Source: Xylanimonas oleitrophica
GTDB taxonomy: Bacteria > Actinomycetota > Actinomycetes > Actinomycetales > Cellulomonadaceae
Direction: 5' to 3'
NCBI RefSeq assembly: GCF_003244315.1
Contig: NZ_QKWH01000020.1
Coordinates: 1-40,461 of the forward strand
Length of the DNA stretch: 40,461 nt
Below are positions 17,652 to 27,141 of this stretch, one piece after another. The notes beneath the pieces are model-generated. The model was not told the origin of the DNA and did no database searches. It was given only the letters and a program-made list of their open reading frames with translations. The position numbers and the translations under genes were made by a program. Within the stretch, counting starts at the first letter, position 1. Each line of letters starts with the position of its first letter.

Positions 17652-18823
17652 CGTGCGCCCACCAGGTCCCAGCCGGCCAGCACGTCCTCGGCCCGTGGCC
17701 CGCTGACCACGGTGGCCTTCCCGACCGCCCCGAGCACCCGCCGAGGCTGCGGGTCGATCGACAGCACCACCGTAGTCACCGCACCGCGGGCAGCCAGCAG
17801 GAGCGGCTCGACCGGCGCGCCGGCCCCGGTGACCACGGCCAGCACGTCCAGCACGGCGCCCGCACCGGCCGGCAGCGCGACGGGCACCTCCTCGGCGGTG
17901 ACAGGCAGCGTGGTCAGCAGGTCGACGACGCCGCCCGCCGCGCGCAGCGGCTCTCCCGCGCCGGGCACGCCCGCGGGGACGTCGGCGTCGAGGCTGCCGG
18001 ACAACGTCACGCAGCGGACGGGGACCCCCTGCCGGGCGCAGGCGGTGACGAGGGAGGCGACGACGTCGACCGCCTCCTCGAAGCCTTCCGCGACGTGGCT
18101 CGGCGCCCGGTCGTCCAGCAGCACGGTCAGGTGCGGCTGCGCCGGGTCGGCGTCCTCGCGCACCATGAGGGTGCCGCTGCGGGCGCTGGTGGCCCAGTGC
18201 AGCCGCCGCAGGTCGTCGCCCGCGACGTACTCGCGCAGGCCCACGAGGTCGGTCCCGCCGTGCTCGACGCGCTCCTGGGCACCGACGTGGCCGCGTCTGC
18301 GCCCGGTGGGCGGCCCCTCGACCGGCAGCACCCGAGGTGTGACCGCGAGAGTCACGGGGTCGCCGCGCCGCTCGCGGGCGACCACCAGGTCGGCGGTGCC
18401 CCGCCGCTCCAGGGCGAACGGGCCCACGGTGACCAGCCCGCGACGCTCCGTGGGCAGCCGCACCTCGATCGTGCTGCGCCCACCGGCCGGCAGCGACGCC
18501 GGGCCCACCACCCGGTCGGTGCCGCCGACCTGCTCCACGCCCGAGACGGTGAGGGGCAGCCACGGCGACCGGTTGTGCAGCTCGACGTGCGCGACCGCCT
18601 CCCCCAGGCGCGTCGTGCGCGGTGGGCTCAGCCGGTGCGCCACGGCGAGAGGGGCCGGCACGAGCACGGAGACGAGCGCGACTGCCACGAGGCCGAGAGC
18701 GCCGACCCCGAGGGCCACCAGTCCGGGGTACGCCGCCACGAGACCGCCGCCCGACGTCAGGGCACCGAGCAGGGCGACGCCCGCCCCGCGGCCGGTGAGC
18801 CGTACCGGGCGCGGGGGCCTCAT
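17648..18823 (-). CDS. DUF58 domain-containing protein
   Basis: A 391-aa protein. Two N-terminal membrane helices (about 12-55) are followed by a beta-rich region. The DUF58 signature GLREYVAGDDLRRLHWATSA precedes a vWA-like region (HLTVLLDD) at about 235-390. DUF58 proteins partner with MoxR ATPases; a role in metal-site or complex assembly is proposed for the family. ATG 18823 overlaps the MoxR stop (ATGA) and the gene's own stop overlaps the TgpA-like start, indicating tight co-translation. Confidence 0.88.
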   Translation of the reverse strand: MRPPRPVRLTGRGAGVALLGALTSGGGLVAAYPGLVALGVGALGLVAVALVSVLVPAPLAVAHRLSPPRTTRLGEAVAHVELHNRSPWLPLTVSGVEQVGGTDRVVGPASLPAGGRSTIEVRLPTERRGLVTVGPFALERRGTADLVVARERRGDPVTLAVTPRVLPVEGPPTGRRRGHVGAQERVEHGGTDLVGLREYVAGDDLRRLHWATSARSGTLMVREDADPAQPHLTVLLDDRAPSHVAEGFEEAVDVVASLVTACARQGVPVRCVTLSGSLDADVPAGVPGAGEPLRAAGGVVDLLTTLPVTAEEVPVALPAGAGAVLDVLAVVTGAGAPVEPLLLAARGAVTTVVLSIDPQPRRVLGAVGKATVVSGPRAEDVLAGWDLVGAR

Positions 18824-19791
18824 GCTGCCGCGGGCCGCGGCACGTCGACGCCCTCGAGCGCCGCCGCCACGACGTCGGTCGTGCTCAGCCCCTCGAGCAC
18901 CGCCTCCCGGGTCAGGACGACGCGGTGGTCGAGCACGGCGTGCGCGAGCCGCTGGACGTCGCTGGGCACGACGTAGTGCCGCCCCTCCGACGCGGCCCGG
19001 ACCTGCGCGGCCCCCACGAGCGCCCGCAGCGCGCGCGTGCTCGCACCCAGGCGCGTGCGGGCGTCGGTCCGCGTCGCCTCGCCCAGCGCCCGCACGTAGC
19101 GCAGCAGCGGGTCGGCCACGTGCACGGCGGTCAGCGCCTGACGGAACCCGGCGACCTCCTGCGGCGTGGTCACGGCCGGCACCTGGCGGACGTCGCCCGC
19201 CGCCGTGCCAGGGCGCAGCACCTCCAGCTCGTGCTCGACGTCGGGGTACCCGAGGCTGACGCGCACCAGGAACCGGTCGAGCTGGGCCTCGGGGAGCCGG
19301 TACGTGCCGTCCAGGTCGACGGGGTTCTGCGTGGCCACCACGAGGAACGGCTCGGGCACGGGGTGGGCGACGCCGTCGGCGGTGACCTGGCGCTCGGCCA
19401 TCACCTCGAGCATCGAGGACTGGGTCTTGGCCGCCGCACGGTTGATCTCGTCGGCCAGCAGCACGTGGGTGAAGACGGGTCCGGGCCGGAACGCCACCTG
19501 CCCGGTGGCCGGGTCCAGCACCGTGGTGCCGGTGACGTCGGCCGGGAGCAGGTCGGGGGTGAACTGGATGCGCCGCGACGTGCCGCCCAGGGCGGCGGCC
19601 AGCGCCCGGGCCAGCGTGGTCTTGCCGGTGCCCGGGACGTCCTCGAGCAGCACGTGACCGCCGGAGAACAGCGCGGCCACGACGAGCTCGACGACGGGGC
19701 GCTTGCCGTGCACGGCGTGCTCGACGGCGTCCACGACGCGGCCGTGCAGCACGCGGAAGGCGGCGATGGTCTGGTCGTCGGCGGCGGTCAT
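18820..19791 (-). CDS. MoxR family AAA+ ATPase
   Basis: A 323-aa ATPase. The Walker A motif is GTGKTT (54-59) in LLEDVPGTGKTTLAR, Walker B is LLADEINRA (D114, E115), and sensor motifs are seen in VVATQNPVDLDGTYRLPEAQLDRF. The C-terminal lid domain is complete. MoxR ATPases act as chaperones that assemble or activate vWA-containing protein complexes, and here the partner is the adjacent DUF58 protein. ATG 19791 overlaps the stop of the fibronectin gene (ATGA). No ribosome-binding site of its own stands out, consistent with coupled translation. Confidence 0.93.
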   Translation of the reverse strand: MTAADDQTIAAFRVLHGRVVDAVEHAVHGKRPVVELVVAALFSGGHVLLEDVPGTGKTTLARALAAALGGTSRRIQFTPDLLPADVTGTTVLDPATGQVAFRPGPVFTHVLLADEINRAAAKTQSSMLEVMAERQVTADGVAHPVPEPFLVVATQNPVDLDGTYRLPEAQLDRFLVRVSLGYPDVEHELEVLRPGTAAGDVRQVPAVTTPQEVAGFRQALTAVHVADPLLRYVRALGEATRTDARTRLGASTRALRALVGAAQVRAASEGRHYVVPSDVQRLAHAVLDHRVVLTREAVLEGLSTTDVVAAALEGVDVPRPAAA

Positions 19792-22631
19792 GCTGCGGGC
19801 TCCTTCGTGGCGGGGCGGTCGGGGGCGCCGGTGGCGGCGCGGCGGGTGCGCAGCCCGCGCATCAGGGCAGCGGCCAGCAGCAGACCGGTCCCTCCGGCGA
19901 GCAGGGTGGGGCGGTCGGGTCCGCCCGGGACACCGGGCACCGGCGTCCACGGCAGGGGCACGACGACGACGTCGGGGTCGCCCACGGAGCCCGGCCCGAG
20001 GCTCACCGGCTGGTAGCAGAGACCGTTCTCGTCGCAGTAGTACCAGTTGTTGCGTGGCGAGATGTAGCCGGTCACCGTCGCCGACGGCACGCGGGCACCG
20101 TCCACCACCGCGTCGACCCGCAGGCTGTGCTCCGTGCCGCCCGGGCTCCCCGGCAACCCCACCTGGCCGGACGTGCCGCACGGGATGTCCCGCACGTCCC
20201 GCCCGTCGAAGACGAGGATGCAGCGCCCCGGGTGGGCCGCCCAGCCCGGCGGCGGCGACAGGGAGGCGATGACAGGCACCACCGGGTCGTGCGTGCCGGG
20301 AGTCCCCTCTGACACCCAGTCGACCACACGGTCTCCCGGGGCGGGCCCTGGCGGCGGCGGGGCGGCGACCGCGGTGGTGGTGCTCGCTGCGGGACCCTCG
20401 CCGACGCCGTTGCGGGGCGTCACCGAGACCGTCAGGGTGCCGCCCGCAGTGCACAGCGGCTGGCCGCCACAGCTCACCGCGAGCGCGGTGGAGGTGCCGG
20501 CGACGCTCGTCGAGCCGACGGCGCCCCCGCCGGACCACGCGACGGCGTACCCGGTCACGGGCGACCCGTGGTCCGCGGCCGGAGCCCACGAGACCGCCAC
20601 GTCGAGCACGTCACCGGCGCGGCCCTGCACCGACGCCGCCAGACCGCCCACGGGACCGGGCGTTCCCGCGACCGTCACGACGTTGCTCGGCGCCGAGGCC
20701 GTCGACAGCGAACCGCTCACCGCCACGACCACGAACCGGAAGTCGCCCGGCGGCAGCCCGCGCACGTCCGCCGAGCGGGCACCCGGCCCGAAGGACGTGG
20801 TCGAGCCGCCCTCAGGACCGACCAGGTAGGAGTCCACCTCGGACGGCGACGGCGCCCACGACACGGTGACGGAGCCGTCCGGGCGCGCCGTCGCGGCGAC
20901 GCCCGTGGCCGGCTGCGGCGCCACCGCGGCCGGGGGTGTCGGTACCGGCTCCGGCTCCGGCTCGTCGGGCAGGCTCGGTGCCGGGTCCGGCGTCGAGCCG
21001 GCGTCAGGCTCCGCCGTCGTGCTCGGTGCCGGGCTCGGTGCCGGGCTCGAGGAGGGGGCCGACGTCGGGCTCACCGTCGGGGCGGGCGTCCCCGCCCCCG
21101 GCGGCGCCGTGCTCGGTGGCACGGCCGCACCCGGCCCCGCGGTCGGAGCACCAGGGCTCGCCGACGGACCGCCCGGCACCTGCGGCGTCCCCGAACCCCC
21201 GCCCCGACCCGCCCCCGGGCCAGGCTCCGCGCCGAGCGGCGGCGCTCCGGCGACGTCCGGCAGCCGGGGCGGCGCGACCCCCTCGGGCACCGTGCCCGCG
21301 TCCGGCCCGCCCCACACGCCCGAGGGGCGCTCGGCGTCCGCCCTCGGGGCCTCCCCCGCGAACGGGGGCTGCACGGTCTCCCGCTCCGGCCCCCTCGGCT
21401 GGCCGGCGCCCGCCCCTGCCGCCGGGGGCTGCGCCGCCCGGCGCGGCGCCGACGCCTGCGGCCCCGGTGAACCGTTGCGCGGGTCCTGCACCGGAGCGCC
21501 GCCACGTCCGGTGTCGATCTGCCGGCTCGACCCGTCGGCCTCGACCAGCACCGCACGGCTGCCGTCCTCGGTCAGCACCACGAGCCGGCCGTCGTCCACG
21601 AGCAACCGCGGGTCGCGCCCGCCAGGGACCACGACGTCAGGACCGCCGCGCGTCCCGTCGGGGGCCAGCACGATCACCCGGCCCGCCCCCGTGCACGGCA
21701 CGTACACCCGCCCCCCGAACACGGCAGGGCGGCCCGGGCGCTCGCAGCCCAGCGCCCCCACGCCGACGTCGAGGATGCGGTCGCCCGCGAGCATGACCAC
21801 CGCGGAGCGTCCCGGCACCCCGGCCGGAGCCAGGTCCGAGGGTGAGGACGCGGCAGGCAGCACCTCGCCCGACAGGTCGGGCACCGCGACAGCGAGGTCG
21901 CGCCCGACCCCCACCTGGAGCACCGCGCCGCCGTCGGGCGCGAACACGGTGACCCCCTCGTGGTGGGGCAGCAGCCGGGTGCCGGTGCCCGCCCCGCGCA
22001 CGGGCCGGGGGTCCGAGACGGTGAGCGCCCGCTCCGAGGGCTGCCAGCTGACGGTGCGCAGCACGCCGTCGGTGCCGACGACCCACACCGTGCCCTGCTC
22101 GTCCACGACGGCGTCGGCGAACGGCCCCTGCGCCCGGTACGGGCGGGCCAGGTCGGTCAGTGCGAGGGGGTCCACCGCCCGCACGGTGCCGGTGGACGGG
22201 GTCACCAGGTAAACCCGGCCCCCGCCCACGAGGACCTCGACGGGTTCCTCGGAGGCGCGCTGGCCGCCCGCGAGCAGGGTGGCCAGGTCGATGGACGTCA
22301 CCGTGCCGGTCCGGGCGTCACCGATCACCAGGTGGCCGTCGCGCTGGCTGACGTCCAGCTCCGCGCCCGGCCCCGCCACCTGCAGGCGGCGCTCGGCACG
22401 CCCCGTCGCGGGGTTGATCTGGACGACCTGGCCGGTCTCGTCGTCAGGGATCCAGGTGACGCCGTCCGACATGGTCACCACGGTGCTCGCCACGCCGCTG
22501 CCGAGCGCGGCCCCCAGCACGAGCGCGGCCCCGGTGACGGCGACGCCCGCCTCGACCACACCACGCTGCCGGTCGCCCGGGGCGCCGCGCAGCCTGCGGA
22601 GCAGGCCGGTCCTCATGATCGATCCGCTCAT
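19788..22631 (-). CDS. Propeller-like and fibronectin type III surface protein
   Basis: A 947-aa protein. A membrane helix near the N terminus (25-50) is followed by a repeat-rich beta segment resembling a propeller (about 55-375; strands such as GRVYLVTPSTGTVRAVDP and GTVWVVGTDG). Next come a Pro/Ala/Gly-rich stalk (380-570) and two fibronectin type III-like domains (572-656 and 658-757). A C-terminal domain (775-880) has four Cys (C804, C818, C866, C872), and a second helix (908-925) with an Arg-rich end follows. This architecture suggests a large extracytoplasmic part held at both ends. The ATG at 22631 overlaps the EccC stop. No family with a known function was recognised. It could replace the missing membrane or periplasmic components of the secretion complex. 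Confidence 0.8.
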   Translation of the reverse strand: MSGSIMRTGLLRRLRGAPGDRQRGVVEAGVAVTGAALVLGAALGSGVASTVVTMSDGVTWIPDDETGQVVQINPATGRAERRLQVAGPGAELDVSQRDGHLVIGDARTGTVTSIDLATLLAGGQRASEEPVEVLVGGGRVYLVTPSTGTVRAVDPLALTDLARPYRAQGPFADAVVDEQGTVWVVGTDGVLRTVSWQPSERALTVSDPRPVRGAGTGTRLLPHHEGVTVFAPDGGAVLQVGVGRDLAVAVPDLSGEVLPAASSPSDLAPAGVPGRSAVVMLAGDRILDVGVGALGCERPGRPAVFGGRVYVPCTGAGRVIVLAPDGTRGGPDVVVPGGRDPRLLVDDGRLVVLTEDGSRAVLVEADGSSRQIDTGRGGAPVQDPRNGSPGPQASAPRRAAQPPAAGAGAGQPRGPERETVQPPFAGEAPRADAERPSGVWGGPDAGTVPEGVAPPRLPDVAGAPPLGAEPGPGAGRGGGSGTPQVPGGPSASPGAPTAGPGAAVPPSTAPPGAGTPAPTVSPTSAPSSSPAPSPAPSTTAEPDAGSTPDPAPSLPDEPEPEPVPTPPAAVAPQPATGVAATARPDGSVTVSWAPSPSEVDSYLVGPEGGSTTSFGPGARSADVRGLPPGDFRFVVVAVSGSLSTASAPSNVVTVAGTPGPVGGLAASVQGRAGDVLDVAVSWAPAADHGSPVTGYAVAWSGGGAVGSTSVAGTSTALAVSCGGQPLCTAGGTLTVSVTPRNGVGEGPAASTTTAVAAPPPPGPAPGDRVVDWVSEGTPGTHDPVVPVIASLSPPPGWAAHPGRCILVFDGRDVRDIPCGTSGQVGLPGSPGGTEHSLRVDAVVDGARVPSATVTGYISPRNNWYYCDENGLCYQPVSLGPGSVGDPDVVVVPLPWTPVPGVPGGPDRPTLLAGGTGLLLAAALMRGLRTRRAATGAPDRPATKEPAA

Positions 22632-25600
22632 GACACGCTCTCCCGCTCGGTCGACGGCGACAGTACCTGGACGGTCCGGGCAGATCCAGAGGCGACCAGC
22701 AACCCGCGCCCGACTCCACCCAGAGGCTCGTGGGTGTGCATCGGCACGGTGACCCCCACGAGGGACCCGTCCGCCATCTCGGGCCCCAGCAGCACCGCTC
22801 GACGAGCCCTGCGGGCAACCGACACGGGCCCCGGCACGTGCTGCCGGGCCCGCGCCTCGTCGGCGTCGGTGGCCAGCACGACCGCGGTGCGGCGCGCCGG
22901 CCCCTCCTCGACGAGCCGTGCGAGCTCCTCGACGAGCCGCCGGTCCTCGCCGCCCCGTTCCCAGCCGCGCTCCCACACGTGGACGTCGTCGACCAGCACC
23001 AGGTCCCAGGCGGAGCCCGACGGCGCGGGAGCGGCCAGGTGCTCCTCGAGCGCCGAGAGCACCGCCGCCGGCTCGTCGAGCGGCTCGACGCCCGGGTGTG
23101 CCGGGGCTGCGGGCCCTAGCAGGCGCACGCGGCGAGGAGGCACCGTGGAGCGCGCTGCCGCGTCGGCGAGGCCGAGCAGGAACGACGTGCGCCCGGAGCC
23201 GCCCCGCCCCGTGACCAGCAGCGGGCCGCCCAGGAGGGAGAGCACCACACCGGAGGCCAGGTCGGCGTCCACCCCCACGCACACGCCGTCGGCCTCCGGC
23301 ACCGGGACCAGGTCCGCGGGCACGCGCGTCGGCATGGCCGGGACGGCGACGGGCGGCTGGGAGGCGTACCTGTCGCGCTCGCGCGCCGCGAGCTCGCGCA
23401 GCGCACGGCCCTGCTCGGGCGTGCCCGCTGCCCCGACGGTCGCGACCTGCACCTCGGTGCGGCCGAGCAGGCCCCGCCCGGCGGGAGAGGCGTCGTCGAG
23501 CACCGCCTGCGGCACCCCGAGCACCTGGTAGTCGTCCACGGACGTCATGCGCAGCACGAGGCGCTGGCCGAACGAGGCCGCGAGCGCGCTCGGCAGCCCC
23601 GTGCGCAGCGGCGTGGTGGCCGTGACGTGGACACCGCAGCGGCGCCCGTCCTGCAGCACGGCGGAAAGCTGGTCCAGGTGGGCGCGGCGCAGAGGGCCAC
23701 CGGACTCGAGCTGGTCGACGAGGGCGGGCAGGTTGTCGACGAGCAGGTGCACCCGCGGCATCACCACGCCCGCGTCGGCGAGCGCCCCGATGTCGGCGGC
23801 GCCGTGCCTCGCCAGGAGGGCGTTGCGCTCGACGACGGTGCGGTGCACCATCCGCACGAGCCGCTGGACGCGCTCGGGCTGCTGCTCCCCGACGACCGAC
23901 CCCACCGACGGGAGCGCGTCGAGCACGCCCAGGCCGCCGCCGGCGGCGTCGATGCCGTAGACGACGGCGGGCGCGGGGTCGTGGGCGAGCGTGGCGGCGG
24001 CGGCGACGGTCCGCAGCAGCTCCGTCTTGCCGCTGCCCGAGGCCCCGTGCACCAGGAGGTGCCCAGCCCTGGCGTAGTCGACCAGGAGCGGCCGCTGGTC
24101 CTGGGTGCCGGGGTGGTCCGCCAGGCCCAGCGGGAGGGTACCCGGGGCGGGGGCGCACACGTGGACGTCGGGCGCGCTGCCGGGCACGGCGGCCTCGTCG
24201 CGTGCCCGCGCCCCGACGAGCACGGTGCCCGGCGCGCCGCCCGCCAGCTGCACCTCGTCCTCGAGCGCAGGGAGCCAGGGGCGCGACGGGGCGGGCAGAC
24301 CGGAGCGGGCGAACGCCTCCCCGACGGTGAGCACGAGGCGTTCCAGGTCGGACCGCTCGTGCACCCGGCCCTGGCCGGCGGCGGGCACCGGCCCGGCACC
24401 CGCGCGCACCGTGAAGGGCCGCACCTGCACGGCGGCCGCGTCGTCCCGGACCGGCTCGTGCGCGCCCACCCAGGCCACCTGGACCAGCTCGCGCGTGCCG
24501 TGGCCGGTGCGGCGCAGCCACGCGCGGCCCGGGGTGCGCCGGGACAGCGCGGCGGCGTCGGGGGCGTCGATCACGTCGCCGGAGTCCTCCGTGGAGGCCA
24601 TGCGCAGCGCGATCCGCAGGTCGGTGTTCGCCTTGATCTGCGGCGTGACCACGCCCGCCGGGCGCTGGGTGGCCAGCAGCAGGTGCATGCCGAGCGAGCG
24701 GCCGCGCTGCGCGACGTCCACCACGCCGTCGACGAACTCGGGCACCTCCGCGAGCAGCGCGGCGAACTCGTCGACGCAGATCAGCATGCTCGGCGGGGCC
24801 ACGTCGGGCCGCAGGCGCTCCAGGGCGACGAGGTCCTTGGCCCCGTGCTCGGCGAGCAGGTGCTCGCGCGCGGCCAGCTCGGCCCGCAGGGACACCAGCG
24901 CGCGCTGCACGAGCGCGGGCGTCAGGTCGGTGATGTACCCGACGGTGTGGGGCAGGTCCGCGCACTCCCGGAACGCGGCACCGCCCTTGTAGTCCACGAG
25001 CAGGAACGTGATGCGGCTGGGTGGGTTGTTCACCGCGAGGGAGCACAGCAGCGTCTGCAGCAGCTCGCTCTTGCCGGAGCCCGTGGTTCCGGCGACGAGG
25101 CCGTGCGGCCCGTCCTCGCGCAGGTCCACGGTGACCACGCCGTCAGGCCCGGCACCGAGCTGGGCGCGCAGGCCCGCCGCCGCCGACCAGCGGTCGAGCA
25201 CAGCGGTGGCGTCGTCGGGGTCGGCGAGGTCGGTGCCCAGGTCGGGCAGGCGCACGGCGTCCGGCAAGGCGCTGTCCGGCGGCACCACCGCCGACTCGTC
25301 ACGGCAGGCCGTCAGCGCCCGCGCCGTGTGCCACGCCGCAGCCAGGTCGAGGGTGTCGGCGGTGTCGAGCACGTCGTCGCCGCCGCGGTCACGACGCCGC
25401 ACCCGCAGCGCGTCGAGGTCGAGCAGCACGTCGGTGGCGGACGGCACCCGGTCCGGGTCGCTCCCCACCCACAGCAGGTGGACGCCGCGCTCCGGCCCCG
25501 CCGCGGCGACCGCCTCCACGACGCGCCGCGGCACGCCCGCCTCCTCGTCCACCACGCACACGGTGCGGCCGCGCGCCGCGTCCTGGCCGACGAGCGCGTC

Positions 25601-27001
25601 CAGCAGCGCCGCGCCCGCCGTCGCCCCCACGGCGACCGGCGGAGCGCCGGCCACCCGGTGCGCGGTGTGCGGCAGCCAGCGCAACCAGGTCTCGACGTGC
25701 TCCCCCGCACCCCCGAGCACCGCCGCCAGCACGACGTCGGTGGGCGAGTGGGCCGCGGCCACCCGCACCAGCAGGGCGCGGACGGCGGCGTCGGCGCGGG
25801 TGCGGTCCGCGCTCGTGACCGCCACGACCCGCTGCCCCGCCAGGACCAGCGGCACCGGCTGCCCGGCGAGGCGGCGCCGCGCCTCGACCTCCCGCACCGC
25901 CAGGTCGCGCTGCACCCGGTCGCCGCCGCGAGCCACCTGACCCGTGACGACGGCGGGGCGCGGCCCCGTGCCGGCACGGACCACCAGGAAGTCCTCGTCC
26001 TCGCGCGTGCGCACCCACGTGGACGGGTGGCCGCCCGCGACCCGCTCACGCACGGTGACCAGGTCGGGCTCGTCCTGCGCGGCACGCTCGCGCTGCACCC
26101 GCGCGGCGTCGTCGATCCGCGCGAGGACGTCCTCGACGTCGGCCCGCCACGTCCGCAGCTCCGCGTCGTGCTCCTTGGCCGCCTGACGGCGGGCCACCAG
26201 GTGGTTGACCGTCATCAGCAGCGGGAACCCGATCATGAACATCAACGAGAACGGGCTGCGGCTCGTCAGGAACATGCCACCGCCGAGCAGGGCCGGCATC
26301 AGCATCATCGGCCAGGGGAACGGCTGCCGCCGCGGGGCGGCCGGGGGCGCCGGCACCTCCAGCTCCGCCGGTTCCAGCGCCTCGCCGAACCGCGGCGGGC
26401 GCAGCACGGCCGCGTCGGGCTCGGCCAGCGGGGCGTCGCCGCGGTGCACCTCGAGGACCGTGCGCCCCACCTCGACGCGCTCGCCCCACGCGACGGGCTG
26501 CGCCCGCACCACGGGCCGGCCCGCCACGCGGGTGCCGTGCGCCGAGCCCTCGTCCTGCACCACCACCCCGCCGACCAGGAGCAGGCGCGCGTGCAGGCGC
26601 GAGACGGCCGGGTCGCTGAGCCGCACGGTGGCTCCCGCACCACGCCCCACCGTGCACGCGTCCGTGTCGACGGCGACCTCCAGACCGGCGTCGGGCCCCG
26701 CCACCACCCGCACACGAGCTCGGGCCGCCCGCCGCGGGGCGGCCCGCCCGAGCCACGACGCCGGCACCGGCATCACCGGGAGCACCGCCCCGGTGCGCAG
26801 CGGTGCCTGGGTCAGCACCAGCCCGGCCGGCCACGGCGCACCGTCGGTGACCGGTGCCAGCAACGTCTCGGGGCTGCCCGCCAGGTGCTCTCCCAGCGCG
26901 CGGGCCAGGTCGGCGACGCGGGCTCCCTCCCGCGCCACGACCTCGACGTCGACGGCGGCCAGCCCGCTGTCGCGGGTGGGCTCGATGCTCAGGCGCCACA
27001 C
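22628..27001 (-). CDS. eccC: FHA and FtsK/SpoIIIE domain ATPase, EccC/EssC-like secretion motor
   Basis: A 1457-aa protein. Residues 1-80 resemble a ubiquitin/YukD-like beta-grasp domain (ends LRTGAVLPV); an FHA domain spans about 97-186 (VGR at 118-120, SRLHA at 134-138). A pair of membrane helices (229-267) follows, then three P-loop domains. Domain 1 is canonical (GTTGSGKS 638-645; Walker B ending D744-E745). Domain 2 has GASGSGKT (986-993) but Walker B ends D1089-N1090. Domain 3 has Arg for the Walker Lys (R1271). One active and two degenerate ATPase domains is the EccC/EssC pattern. FHA before FtsK resembles EssC of Firmicutes more than mycobacterial EccC. The GTG at 27001 has GAGAGGAG about 8 nt upstream. 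Confidence 0.92.
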   Translation of the reverse strand: MWRLSIEPTRDSGLAAVDVEVVAREGARVADLARALGEHLAGSPETLLAPVTDGAPWPAGLVLTQAPLRTGAVLPVMPVPASWLGRAAPRRAARARVRVVAGPDAGLEVAVDTDACTVGRGAGATVRLSDPAVSRLHARLLLVGGVVVQDEGSAHGTRVAGRPVVRAQPVAWGERVEVGRTVLEVHRGDAPLAEPDAAVLRPPRFGEALEPAELEVPAPPAAPRRQPFPWPMMLMPALLGGGMFLTSRSPFSLMFMIGFPLLMTVNHLVARRQAAKEHDAELRTWRADVEDVLARIDDAARVQRERAAQDEPDLVTVRERVAGGHPSTWVRTREDEDFLVVRAGTGPRPAVVTGQVARGGDRVQRDLAVREVEARRRLAGQPVPLVLAGQRVVAVTSADRTRADAAVRALLVRVAAAHSPTDVVLAAVLGGAGEHVETWLRWLPHTAHRVAGAPPVAVGATAGAALLDALVGQDAARGRTVCVVDEEAGVPRRVVEAVAAAGPERGVHLLWVGSDPDRVPSATDVLLDLDALRVRRRDRGGDDVLDTADTLDLAAAWHTARALTACRDESAVVPPDSALPDAVRLPDLGTDLADPDDATAVLDRWSAAAGLRAQLGAGPDGVVTVDLREDGPHGLVAGTTGSGKSELLQTLLCSLAVNNPPSRITFLLVDYKGGAAFRECADLPHTVGYITDLTPALVQRALVSLRAELAAREHLLAEHGAKDLVALERLRPDVAPPSMLICVDEFAALLAEVPEFVDGVVDVAQRGRSLGMHLLLATQRPAGVVTPQIKANTDLRIALRMASTEDSGDVIDAPDAAALSRRTPGRAWLRRTGHGTRELVQVAWVGAHEPVRDDAAAVQVRPFTVRAGAGPVPAAGQGRVHERSDLERLVLTVGEAFARSGLPAPSRPWLPALEDEVQLAGGAPGTVLVGARARDEAAVPGSAPDVHVCAPAPGTLPLGLADHPGTQDQRPLLVDYARAGHLLVHGASGSGKTELLRTVAAAATLAHDPAPAVVYGIDAAGGGLGVLDALPSVGSVVGEQQPERVQRLVRMVHRTVVERNALLARHGAADIGALADAGVVMPRVHLLVDNLPALVDQLESGGPLRRAHLDQLSAVLQDGRRCGVHVTATTPLRTGLPSALAASFGQRLVLRMTSVDDYQVLGVPQAVLDDASPAGRGLLGRTEVQVATVGAAGTPEQGRALRELAARERDRYASQPPVAVPAMPTRVPADLVPVPEADGVCVGVDADLASGVVLSLLGGPLLVTGRGGSGRTSFLLGLADAAARSTVPPRRVRLLGPAAPAHPGVEPLDEPAAVLSALEEHLAAPAPSGSAWDLVLVDDVHVWERGWERGGEDRRLVEELARLVEEGPARRTAVVLATDADEARARQHVPGPVSVARRARRAVLLGPEMADGSLVGVTVPMHTHEPLGGVGRGLLVASGSARTVQVLSPSTERESVS

Positions 27002-27071
27002 GTGCGCAGCTCCTCTCGGTCGGGTCCGTCAGGGTCGGTCGGCAGGCCAGCGGGGCAGGTCAGCGGTCACG

Positions 27072-27101
27072 GCCGGGCGACGCCGGGCGACGCCGGGCGA
27101 C
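27072..27101. repeat. 10-bp tandem repeat (3 units) between eccC and the WXG100 gene
   Basis: Three exact copies of GCCGGGCGAC (27072-27081, 27082-27091, 27092-27101), next to the terminator hairpin. Purpose unknown; it may simply be slippage product. Confidence 0.85.
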
Positions 27102-27130
27102 GGCCCGCACCCCGGCGGGGTGCGGGCCGT
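27100..27130 (-). terminator. 14-bp perfect hairpin after the WXG100 gene
   Basis: Bases 27100-27113 and 27117-27130 are exact complements with a GGC loop, 11 nt past the WXG100 stop (27142). It would lower transcription into eccC relative to the small secreted protein, as often seen after esx genes. Confidence 0.75.
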
Positions 27131-27141
27131 GACGTCGGGCG

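Noticed and set aside
27072-27101. CRISPR-like repeat
   Set aside because: Three contiguous 10-bp units without spacers; simple tandem repeat.
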